Assembly: GCA_900290315.1 (NCBI GenBank)
Contig: OKRF01000523.1
Location: 1-6,328 of the forward strand
DNA from: Candidatus Sulfopaludibacter sp. SbA3
GTDB lineage: Bacteria > Acidobacteriota > Terriglobia > Bryobacterales > Bryobacteraceae
Reading direction: 5' to 3'
DNA length: 6,328 bases
Positions 1-5,863 of this stretch are shown here, in pieces; the stretch's first letter is position 1, and the number at the start of each line of letters is the position of its first letter. The translations under genes and the position numbers were made by a program. Under the pieces are notes generated by a model. That model did no database searches and was not told where the DNA came from. It was given only the letters and a program-made list of their open reading frames with translations.

Positions 1-1
1 G

Positions 2-955
2 TGGCGGGTTTGGGTGGACGGGCTGGAGCCGCCGCAACGAATGGATCTGCTGGGGACTCAGGCGCGGCATCCGGCGGTGTCGCCCGCCGGCGGACGGCTG
101 GCCTATACCAAGATGGATCACGACGCCAACATCTGGAGGATCGATCGAGGCGGGAAGCCGGAGAAGTTCATCTCCACTACGCTGGAGGAATCAGATCCGG
201 ATTTTTCGCCGGATGGCGGCAGGATTGCCTTTTGCTCGAATCGCAGCGGGTTGATGGAGATTTGGAAGTGCCACCGCGATGGCACCAGCCTGGTTCAATT
301 GTCCGACCGATTGGGCCGCAATCAGAGCTCGCCGCGCTGGGCGCCGGATGGCCAGTCGATCGCGTTCGATTCCGAGGGCGGAGACGGACACACCTCGGTG
401 TACACCATGGACGCCGATGGCGGAAATGTGCGCCGGGTCACGCTGGCAGGGTTCGATGCGTTCGTGCCGAGCTGGTCGCGCGATGGAAATTGGATCTACT
501 ACAGCCGGCGCGTGGGGGTGCGAGCCGAGATCTGGCGGACTCCGGCGCGCGGCGGGACGTCCACTCAGGTCACCGATCAAGGCGGGTTTCATTCCTCCGA
601 GTCCGCCGATGGCAAATGGTTGTACTACACCAAGGAGATCACCACGACGCTGCTGGGCTACCGGACGCCGATATTCGTGAGGCCCGTGGCGGGCGGCCCG
701 GAGCGGCTGGTAGTGGCCGGAGTCACCTGGTACAGCTTCGCGTTGGCGCCGGAGGGTATCTTCTATCTGGGGGCCAATGGCGGAGACTACCAGTTGTCGT
801 TCTACGATCTCGCTACGGGCCGCACTGCCCGTCTGGCCTCGGTTTCTGAAATCCCTCATCAAACGATGACGGCATCGCCGGACGGCCAAACGATCCTGTA
901 CGGAGCGTTGACCTCGGGCAATTGGGATTTGATGCTGGTCGAGGGCTTCCGCTAA
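2..955 (+). CDS. PD40/TolB-like beta-propeller protein, probably the C-terminal part of a winged-helix transcriptional regulator (5' partial)
   Basis: The reading frame is open from the left edge (codon at nt 2) to TAA at 953-955, giving 317 visible residues; the true start lies off-window. The GTG at 14 is in frame but has no special claim to be the start. At least six TolB/PD40-type blades are visible from their S-x-D/A-G-x-x-I/L-x-Y/F cores: SPAGGRLAY (about 27-35), SPDGGRIAF (69-77), APDGQSIAF (114-122), SRDGNWIYY (159-167), SADGKWLYY (201-209) and SPDGQTILY (292-300). Many blades close with I/V-W/Y followed by D-G or R-G-G turns. The C-terminus DLMLVEGFR resembles the ending I associate with acidobacterial CadC/OmpR-type winged-helix proteins carrying PD40 repeats. 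Those have an N-terminal DNA-binding domain and sometimes a membrane segment, neither visible here. The propeller probably binds a ligand or partner. Alternatives are a TolB-like or peptidase-associated propeller. The propeller call is firm; the regulator call is inference. Confidence 0.8.
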   Translation, partial: WRVWVDGLEPPQRMDLLGTQARHPAVSPAGGRLAYTKMDHDANIWRIDRGGKPEKFISTTLEESDPDFSPDGGRIAFCSNRSGLMEIWKCHRDGTSLVQLSDRLGRNQSSPRWAPDGQSIAFDSEGGDGHTSVYTMDADGGNVRRVTLAGFDAFVPSWSRDGNWIYYSRRVGVRAEIWRTPARGGTSTQVTDQGGFHSSESADGKWLYYTKEITTTLLGYRTPIFVRPVAGGPERLVVAGVTWYSFALAPEGIFYLGANGGDYQLSFYDLATGRTARLASVSEIPHQTMTASPDGQTILYGALTSGNWDLMLVEGFR

Positions 956-962
956 AACCCTA

Positions 963-968
963 TTGACA
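963..968 (+). promoter_or_regulatory. candidate -35 box (TTGACA) upstream of padR
   Basis: A perfect TTGACA lies eight bases after the stop of the propeller gene, in the only gap on the plus strand. No convincing -10 hexamer occurs at 16-19 bp spacing (GGCACT to ACTTCT). The best -10-like hexamer nearby is GATAAT at 1013-1018, but it is 44 bp away and has only a poor -35 match (TTCTAT, 990-995) at 17 bp. The promoter of the padR-permease unit is therefore probably in this gap, but its exact elements are unsettled. Confidence 0.3.
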
Positions 969-993
969 ACTCTTCAAGCTGCGTGGCACTTCT

Positions 994-1022
994 ATCGACG
1001 GTCGATGGTATCGATAATCGAT
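994..1022. promoter_or_regulatory. tandem 6-1-6 palindromes, candidate PadR operator
   Basis: Two perfect inverted repeats with one central base sit side by side: ATCGAC-G-GTCGAT at 994-1006 and ATCGAT-A-ATCGAT at 1010-1022. They are separated by 3 bp, with centres 16 bp apart (1000 and 1016). Four half-sites of the type RTCGAY result. The second palindrome covers the -10-like GATAAT (1013-1018) and runs into the first two bases of the padR ATG at 1021. PadR proteins bind as dimers to palindromes and often repress their own promoter, so a binding site here would be expected to block transcription of padR and the permease. The symmetry is seen directly; the binding protein is inferred. Confidence 0.5.
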
Positions 1023-1362
1023 GGGAATGCGAAAAAGTAGTCCGGAGGCGGATTTTCTGCCGGGCACGCTGGAGATGCTGGTGCTCAAGACCCTGAGCCG
1101 CGGGGCCAATCACGGATGGGGCATCGCCACGCACATCCAGCAGGTGTCGAATGACGCGCTCAAGATCGGTGAGGGTTCGCTGTATCCGGCGCTGCAGCGG
1201 CTGCTGCTCAACGGTTTCGTAGAGGCCGAGTGGGGTGTCACGGAGAATAACCGGCGGGCGCGGTATTACCGCATTACAGCGGCGGGCAAGAAGCAATTGT
1301 CGGAAGAGAAGAAGAGCTTCGACTATCTGCTGGCGGGGATTGCGCGGGTGATGGAGGCCTGA
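1021..1362 (+). CDS. PadR-family transcriptional regulator (acidobacterial, ADOP-linked type)
   Basis: This 113-residue protein has the usual short PadR layout. The winged-helix domain begins with LPGTLEMLVLKTLSRG (13-28), followed by HGWGIATHIQQ (31-41). The recognition-helix region is GEGSLYPALQRLLLNG (50-65). The wing holds NNRRARYYRITAAGKKQL (77-94), then a short C-terminal helix to residue 113 that would serve dimerisation. PadR proteins are mostly dimeric repressors released by ligand binding. The stop is four bases before the permease start, so the two genes are co-transcribed and probably coupled. The ATG at 1021 gives the longest product; a second in-frame ATG at 1027 would drop two residues. 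Neither has a Shine-Dalgarno sequence upstream (the preceding bases are the palindrome), so leaderless or weak initiation is possible. This matches the acidobacterial habit of pairing a PadR gene with each orphan permease. The inducing ligand cannot be told from sequence. Confidence 0.93.
   Translation: MGMRKSSPEADFLPGTLEMLVLKTLSRGANHGWGIATHIQQVSNDALKIGEGSLYPALQRLLLNGFVEAEWGVTENNRRARYYRITAAGKKQLSEEKKSFDYLLAGIARVMEA
1353..1357 (+). promoter_or_regulatory. ribosome binding site of the permease gene
   Basis: GGAGG lies inside the last codons of padR, nine bases before the ATG at 1367. It fixes the permease start and fits translational coupling between padR and the permease. Confidence 0.7.
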
Positions 1363-1366
1363 GGGG

Positions 1367-3934
1367 ATGAGGATGTGGAAGCGATTGCGCGTGTGGACAC
1401 AGCGGCGGCGGTTCGAAGCGGACCTGGCCGAAGAGGTCCGTATCCATCGCGAGTTGGCGAAGGAGTGCGGCCGGCAGTTCGGGCCGGAGGCGCTGGCGCT
1501 GGAGAACAGCCGCGCGGTCTGGGGAGTCGGCTGGATGGATACGCTGCGGCAGGACGTGCGCTACGCCCTGCGCAGTTTCCGAAAATCGCCCGCGTTCGCG
1601 CTCACCGTGATCGGCACCATCGGGCTGGGGCTCGGGCTCAACACCACCATGTTCACGGTGTTCGATGCCTACGTGCTGAAGACCGTCGCGGTGCGCGATC
1701 CGCACAGTCTCTACAACGTCTGGTGGAAGTCGAGTTCGGGCCGATGGCGCGCCTCTTGGCGGCCGTTCCAAGATCTTCGCAAGCAGGGAATCGTGTTCTC
1801 GGATGTGGCCGCGACGGAAGTCCTGGCGGCGCCATTGGACGGGCGGTTCGAGTGGGGCGCACTGGTCTCGGGGAATTACTTTCAGATGGTGCAGCCGGGC
1901 GTTCTGATGGGGCGCCTCATCGAGCCGGAAGATGCGGCGGTGCCTGGGGCCGGCGCGGTGATGGTGATCAGCTACGCGACGTGGAAAAACCGGTATGGTG
2001 GAGATCCGGCAATCCTCGGACGAAAGGTACGGTTGCGCAATCAACCGTTCGAAATCATCGGCGTGACTAGCCCGTCGTTTAGCGGGCTCGGTGAAGTACC
2101 GCTGGATTGTTGGATTCCTCTGAGCACGCATTCCCTGGTGAACGATGGACCGGACCTGTTCGGACCGGCTCAGCCTGACACACTGCGGCTCACCGCACGG
2201 CTGAAACCCGGAGTTACACCTGAAACTGCACGCGCGGCGGTGTGGACTTGGGCCTCCCACATCAACGCCGGTCTTCCCGGCGATGAGCGCGTGCGATCGG
2301 TCAAGGTCATGTCGGCCGCTACCGCAATCGCGCTCACTCCGCAGACTCTCGTGACCTTTGCACCGGTCTTCGTCGCCTTCGGACTCGTACTGGCCATCTC
2401 GTGCGCCAACGTCTCCAACATGATGCTGGCACGTGCCCTGGCGCGCCAGAGGGAGATCGGCATTCGCCTCTCGCTGGGCGCCGGCCGGCCTCGCCTGATC
2501 CGCAAATTGTTGACGGAAAGCCTGTTGCTGGCTGCGCCGGCGGCCGCGGCCGGCATGGCCATTTCACAGGCCACCATTGGGTGTGCGCAGTGGCTCATGA
2601 TGGCCACTGTGCCGGCGGCGTTCAGCAAGATCATCCGGGTGCCTCAACTGGCGCCCAACGCGCGAGTGTTCCTGTTCATGCTTGCGGCATCCGTTGCTGC
2701 CACGCTCGTTTTCGGACTGATCCCCGCGATCCAGACGACGCGGACCGCCCTGGTGCAGGCGAATCGCGGCGACTTCAGCAGCGACCATCGGCCCTCGCGG
2801 CTGCGCAGTATTCTGGTGACCGCCCAGGCGGCGGTTTGCAGTCTGTTTTTGATTTACGCCGGCGTGATGCTGCGCAGCGAACTCCGTGTGACTGCGGTGG
2901 ATGTCGGAATGCGCACGGCTGGAGTGTTCGATGTCAGGGCCTCGGCCAGGTTCCATGCCCAGGCGGAACAGAAACTGGCGGCGCTGCCGGGCATCGAAGC
3001 CGCAAACGTGTGGCGCGCGCCGCTGTACGGCGAACTGCGGCAAATGGGCGTAATTCCCGGAGGCGGCAGGAACGAATTTCAGGCGGGCTACAACTTCGTA
3101 TCGCCGGAGTATTTTTCGGTGCTGCGCATTCCGCTCGTGCGCGGGCGCTTCTTTACCGCCGAGGAAGCCAGGGGGCAGGCGGCCGTAGCAGTCATCAGCG
3201 AAGCCACAGCGCGGAAGTTCTGGCCGGGACAAGATGCGCTCGGGCAGAGCATTGCCATTTCCAGCGGCAGGCAGAAGGATGAGCGCAGCGATCGCCTGCC
3301 GTCGTTTTGCGCCTCACAAGTGATCGGGATTGCTCGCGATGCGACCAACGGCTTCGTGGCCAATGGCGTCGATTCCACCTGCATCTATTTTCCAACGTTC
3401 GGGACCGTAGGAAACGAATCGCTGCTGGTGAGCGTGAAGGGTGGCAAAGACTCCGGCAAGCGCCTGCTGGAAGGCGCCTTGAACGGCATCGTCGACCAGA
3501 TCAATCCCATGGACGAGGTGCTGGCGACCATGATTTACCCGTTCCGCGTGGCCTTCTGGATCACCGGCTTTCTTGCGGCGCTCGCCCTGGTGCTGACCGT
3601 GTCCGGCATCTACGGTGTGCTGTCTTACCTGGTGAGCCAGCGCTCGAAAGAGATCGGAGTCCGCTTGGCGTTGGGAGCGAGCGCGGGCGCAGTCGTAAGA
3701 ATGGTCGTCAGCCAATCGATGCGGATGGCCGGAGTCGGGATCGCGCTTGGAGTGGCCTTCGCCCTGATGGTGGCGCCGCTGTTCGCCCATCAACTGCAAA
3801 CGATGGAGCCGTACGATGGTGCCGTCTACGTGGCGGGAGCGGCCCTCGTCACCCTCGCGGCACTCGCGGCGGCATGCTTCCCGTGCCGGCGCGCGGCGCA
3901 GATCGACCCTGTGATTACCTTGCGCTGCGATTGA
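1367..3934 (+). CDS. ADOP-type orphan ABC permease (MacB/FtsX-like, duplicated)
   Basis: This 855-residue inner-membrane protein has two MacB/FtsX permease halves in one chain and no ATP-binding domain. An N-terminal cytoplasmic prefix (1-70) contains the acidic/basic helix EADLAEEVRIHREL and an SRAVWG-WMDTLRQDVRYALR stretch typical of ADOP proteins. Hydrophobic segments follow at about 77-99, 327-350, 381-405, 433-455, 481-502, 725-750, 782-805 and 819-840. Large extracytoplasmic domains lie at about 100-325 (with VSGNYFQMV and VISYATWKNRYGGDPAILGR) and 503-722 (with FVSPEYFSVLRIPLVRGR and VISEATARKFWPGQDALGQ). Each permease half carries the coupling motif: REIGIRLSLGAGRPRLIRK (362-380) and KEIGVRLALGASAGAVVR (761-778). 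The end RRAAQIDPVITLR is also typical. MacB relatives move no substrate through the membrane directly but pass conformational change to the periplasm. ADOP substrates are unknown, and any ATPase partner must be encoded elsewhere. The start is ATG 1367 with GGAGG nine bases upstream. Length and motifs suggest an intact gene. Confidence 0.93.
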   Translation: MRMWKRLRVWTQRRRFEADLAEEVRIHRELAKECGRQFGPEALALENSRAVWGVGWMDTLRQDVRYALRSFRKSPAFALTVIGTIGLGLGLNTTMFTVFDAYVLKTVAVRDPHSLYNVWWKSSSGRWRASWRPFQDLRKQGIVFSDVAATEVLAAPLDGRFEWGALVSGNYFQMVQPGVLMGRLIEPEDAAVPGAGAVMVISYATWKNRYGGDPAILGRKVRLRNQPFEIIGVTSPSFSGLGEVPLDCWIPLSTHSLVNDGPDLFGPAQPDTLRLTARLKPGVTPETARAAVWTWASHINAGLPGDERVRSVKVMSAATAIALTPQTLVTFAPVFVAFGLVLAISCANVSNMMLARALARQREIGIRLSLGAGRPRLIRKLLTESLLLAAPAAAAGMAISQATIGCAQWLMMATVPAAFSKIIRVPQLAPNARVFLFMLAASVAATLVFGLIPAIQTTRTALVQANRGDFSSDHRPSRLRSILVTAQAAVCSLFLIYAGVMLRSELRVTAVDVGMRTAGVFDVRASARFHAQAEQKLAALPGIEAANVWRAPLYGELRQMGVIPGGGRNEFQAGYNFVSPEYFSVLRIPLVRGRFFTAEEARGQAAVAVISEATARKFWPGQDALGQSIAISSGRQKDERSDRLPSFCASQVIGIARDATNGFVANGVDSTCIYFPTFGTVGNESLLVSVKGGKDSGKRLLEGALNGIVDQINPMDEVLATMIYPFRVAFWITGFLAALALVLTVSGIYGVLSYLVSQRSKEIGVRLALGASAGAVVRMVVSQSMRMAGVGIALGVAFALMVAPLFAHQLQTMEPYDGAVYVAGAALVTLAALAAACFPCRRAAQIDPVITLRCD

Positions 3935-3939
3935 GCCGG

Positions 3940-3966
3940 TAACGCCGGCGATCTTGTCGCCGGTTA
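3940..3966 (+). terminator. hairpin after the permease gene, weak intrinsic terminator candidate
   Basis: CCGGCGA (3945-3951) pairs with TCGCCGG (3957-3963) around a five-base loop TCTTG. Three more A-T pairs form outside a two-base CG bulge (3940-3942 with 3964-3966). It begins six bases after the permease stop. The stem is followed by TTATTGAGTAAGG, not a true T-run, so termination would be inefficient or factor-assisted. Confidence 0.4.
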
Positions 3967-3979
3967 TTGAGTAAGGAGA

Positions 3980-4009
3980 CGGTGACCGGACCCCTCCGAC
4001 CGGTCACCG
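3980..4009. terminator. 10-bp hairpin between convergent genes, possible bidirectional terminator
   Basis: CGGTGACCGG (3980-3989) and CCGGTCACCG (4000-4009) form a perfect ten-pair stem with a ten-base loop. The right arm contains the TGA stop (4006-4004) of the minus-strand methyltransferase, so the hairpin sits at the end of both converging transcripts. No T-run follows on either strand. It could end transcription or protect 3' ends; the structure is seen, the function inferred. Confidence 0.4.
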
Positions 4010-4549
4010 GCAGATCCAAAGAAGATACAGCATCCCGGCGGCAAATCCAGCCCCGGCATTATATTCCTGGTTCGTTAGATAAAGCGAGAACCGAAAAGGT
4101 TGCGAGTTTTTTTGCCCGGCCGGAGTGAGACGCGGTAAAAGCGCCGGGACGGCGGCGGCATAAGCCGCATATTCCGGGAACAGTTTCCGCAAATGCTGTT
4201 CTTCCAGTTGGATCACCGGGAGGTACACGAAGAGGAAGACTGCCGCGAAGAGAATCCCCAGGAACATGTTGCGCGATGCCGCTACCAGTCCCGCCGCAAC
4301 GAGCAGAGTGCCGATATACAACGGGTTGCGCGTATAGGCATAAGGTCCGCCCGTGGCGAGCTCACGATTCTTGGCCAGACATCCCGCTGCCCAGGCGCGT
4401 AGCGCGAGGCCGCAGAGCGCCATGGGTAAGCCGTACAACAACGATTGCGTGGTGGGGTGGGAGAGCCAGCCGAACACGCCCACAATCAGGAATCCGCTGG
4501 GAACGCGCAAGCGGGCGACGGCATCGGCGTACCGTTTGGGAAACTGCAT
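4004..4549 (-). CDS. isoprenylcysteine carboxyl methyltransferase-like (ICMT/PEMT) integral membrane methyltransferase
   Basis: From ATG 4549 the product has 181 residues. Hydrophobic segments lie at about 16-32, 37-56, 78-113 (long enough for two helices) and 164-180. The family signature GPYAYTRNPLYIG (68-80) and the downstream EEQHLRKLFPEYAAY (116-130) followed by VPALLPR (134-140) are the SAM- and substrate-binding region of ICMT/PEMT-type methyltransferases. Bacterial members methylate unknown, probably lipid or isoprenoid-linked, acceptors at the membrane; the eukaryotic prenylcysteine substrate should not be assumed. About 40 residues follow the core, including FRFSLYLTNQEYNAG and a last hydrophobic stretch. 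The gene follows waaC with a TGATG stop-start overlap of one base, which is why ATG 4549 is preferred; a GTG at 4561 in the same frame would add four residues (185). No strong Shine-Dalgarno sequence is visible, which suggests translational coupling. Family is clear, substrate unknown. Confidence 0.85.
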   Translation of the reverse strand: MQFPKRYADAVARLRVPSGFLIVGVFGWLSHPTTQSLLYGLPMALCGLALRAWAAGCLAKNRELATGGPYAYTRNPLYIGTLLVAAGLVAASRNMFLGILFAAVFLFVYLPVIQLEEQHLRKLFPEYAAYAAAVPALLPRLTPAGQKNSQPFRFSLYLTNQEYNAGAGFAAGMLYLLWICR

Positions 4550-5517
4550 CACACCAGGCACCCGAGTGCCGTCTTCAGCGCCTCGAACACCGTGTCCGGA
4601 TCGATCTGCCGCATGCTCTCGTCGATCACCGATCCGCGCTTGTAGGTGGTCACCGCCCCTGGGCTGCGCAGCACCCGCAGCGTGCCGCCGTAGGGACCAT
4701 TGCGGGCGGGATCGGTCGGGCCAAAGAGGGCCACTCCGGGTTTCGCCAGAGCGGCGGCCATATGGAGTGGGCCGCTATCCACGCCGACCACGGCCGCAGC
4801 ACGCCGCGTGGCATGAATAAGGCCACGCAATCCCGAGCAGTGCAGCAGCGCTGCGGGGACCTGCGGGTAAGAAGCCCCAGGCGGCGCGTTGAGCACCAGT
4901 GGCACCCCCAGTTGAGAGCGCAGACGAGTGGCCAAAGCGGCGTAATGCTCCAGGGGCCACTGCTTGGAGCGCCAGCCGGCCAGGGGCGAAGCGAGTACGA
5001 AGTCCCCTTCGGGAAGTTGGCCTTCCGGACTGCCGGGTGGCAGCGGAAAGGTGTGCAACAGCGAGGCAGCGCCCGCCGCGGCGGCGAGATCGAGATTGCG
5101 ATCCACCACGTGGGCCGAGGTGCTGAGCGTCTTGACGGAATAGAAGATTCCGGCTGCGCGCTCACGCAATTGGCTCTGGTGGAAGCCGAAGACACGGTCC
5201 GGATGGGCCGCCGATGCCAGCGTGGCGGATTGCAGGAGGCCTTGGAAATCGACTGCGAAATCGTAAGGCTCGCTGCGCAGATCCCGCCAGGAGCGGTAGA
5301 GCCCGCCCGGGAAATCGCGGCGCAGCAGCAGGATGCGGTCCACGAATGGGTTGCCTTCCAGTAGTGGAGCCCATTGCGGCTTGACTACCCAGGTGAGCCG
5401 GGCGTTGCGATAGCTGTGTTTCAGCGAGGCCACGGCGGGCAGTGCATGGAGAATATCGCCCATGGCGCCCAGCCGCACCACCAGGATTCGCGTGCTACCC
5501 TTGCCGTCGATGAACAT
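4549..5517 (-). CDS. waaC: lipopolysaccharide heptosyltransferase I-like glycosyltransferase (GT9)
   Basis: This 322-residue GT-B enzyme would transfer L-glycero-D-manno-heptose from ADP-heptose to Kdo of lipid A at the cytoplasmic face of the inner membrane. The N-domain opens with ILVVRLGAMGDILHALPA (11-28); Asp21 matches the catalytic Asp of the family (Asp13 in E. coli WaaC). LTWVV (41-45) and YDFAVDFQGLLQSATLA (85-101) are WaaC-like rather than WaaF-like. The C-domain has SPLAGWRSKQWPLEHY (177-192) with Lys185 for phosphate contacts, and GVDSGPLHMAAAL (245-257) with GPTDP (266-270) for ADP-heptose binding. Length agrees with the family (about 320). It starts at ATG 5517, 23 bases inside the upstream nucleotidyltransferase-like gene; an in-frame TGA six bases upstream (5526-5524) rules out a longer start. 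AAGGAG lies only one base before the ATG, an unusually short spacing. Heptosyltransferase is very likely; type I over another GT9 enzyme is likely. Confidence 0.85.
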   Translation of the reverse strand: MFIDGKGSTRILVVRLGAMGDILHALPAVASLKHSYRNARLTWVVKPQWAPLLEGNPFVDRILLLRRDFPGGLYRSWRDLRSEPYDFAVDFQGLLQSATLASAAHPDRVFGFHQSQLRERAAGIFYSVKTLSTSAHVVDRNLDLAAAAGAASLLHTFPLPPGSPEGQLPEGDFVLASPLAGWRSKQWPLEHYAALATRLRSQLGVPLVLNAPPGASYPQVPAALLHCSGLRGLIHATRRAAAVVGVDSGPLHMAAALAKPGVALFGPTDPARNGPYGGTLRVLRSPGAVTTYKRGSVIDESMRQIDPDTVFEALKTALGCLV

Positions 5518-5863
5518 GCTCCTTCAGCCGGCTGACGCGGCGCACGTCCTCGGACTCCAGACGCACCAGTACAGCGGGTTTGAGAGCCTCGATAAGGGCG
5601 TCCACGTCTTTGTCATCGGTAGTTAACACGTAGTCTACCATGCGTAATGCGGCCACTAACTCGGCGCGGGCGGCCCGGGGCAACAGGGGATCGCGCGCCT
5701 GCAAGACCACTACCAGCAGCGGGCACTCCGGGGTGCGGCGGCGCGCTTCCGCAAGTTCGCGCACATGTTCCGCGCGAAGCACGTCGAAGTACCCGGTGAC
5801 CACGCACAGAGACTTACCGTCCAGGATCGCGGTGTCGATCAGGATTTTGCTTCGGGTGTCCAT
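5495..5863 (-). CDS. RfaE/HldE-like nucleotidyltransferase-fold protein with degenerate HxGH motif
   Basis: This 122-residue protein resembles the cytidylyltransferase-like domain that makes ADP-heptose (HldE C-domain, RfaE). Seen are VVTGYFDVLRAEHVRELAEA (21-40), in the place of the usual G-x-F-D-x-L-H-x-G-H, and AELVAALRMVDYVLTTDD (67-84), in the place of the usual R-x-x-x-L-x-x-L-x-x-V-D-x-V. LIEALKPAVLV (90-100) then matches the PDVLVKG region. The first His and the Gly of HxGH are Arg30 and Glu32; only His33 remains. The C-terminal STT/SSS-type region is absent and the protein is shorter than a full domain (roughly 150). It may be a non-catalytic relative, a regulator or subunit, or a diverged enzyme. 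The start is ATG 5863 with GGAGGAG (5881-5875) eleven bases upstream; it overlaps waaF by 25 and waaC by 23 bases. An in-frame extension upstream to 6316 is only the out-of-frame shadow of waaF. Family moderately sure, activity uncertain. Confidence 0.75.
   Translation of the reverse strand: MDTRSKILIDTAILDGKSLCVVTGYFDVLRAEHVRELAEARRRTPECPLLVVVLQARDPLLPRAARAELVAALRMVDYVLTTDDKDVDALIEALKPAVLVRLESEDVRRVSRLKEHVHRRQG

Noticed and set aside
1..849. Alternative plus-strand frame starting at base 1
   Set aside because: Its product is Arg/Gly-rich and featureless, while the frame from nt 2 shows repeated PD40 blades.
2069..2090. Inverted repeat AGCCCG/CGGGCT inside the permease gene
   Set aside because: Six base pairs in a GC-rich coding sequence are expected by chance, and it lies within a conserved extracytoplasmic domain.
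1274..2260. Long open frame of 328 codons on the minus strand opposite padR and the permease
   Set aside because: It is low-complexity in Arg, Pro and His, has no recognisable domain, and lies antisense to two clearly real genes; such frames are common in GC-rich DNA.
4276..5364. Open frame of 362 codons on the plus strand opposite the methyltransferase and waaC
   Set aside because: Its translation is Arg/Gly-rich with no motif, and it spans two unrelated minus-strand genes with strong family signatures.
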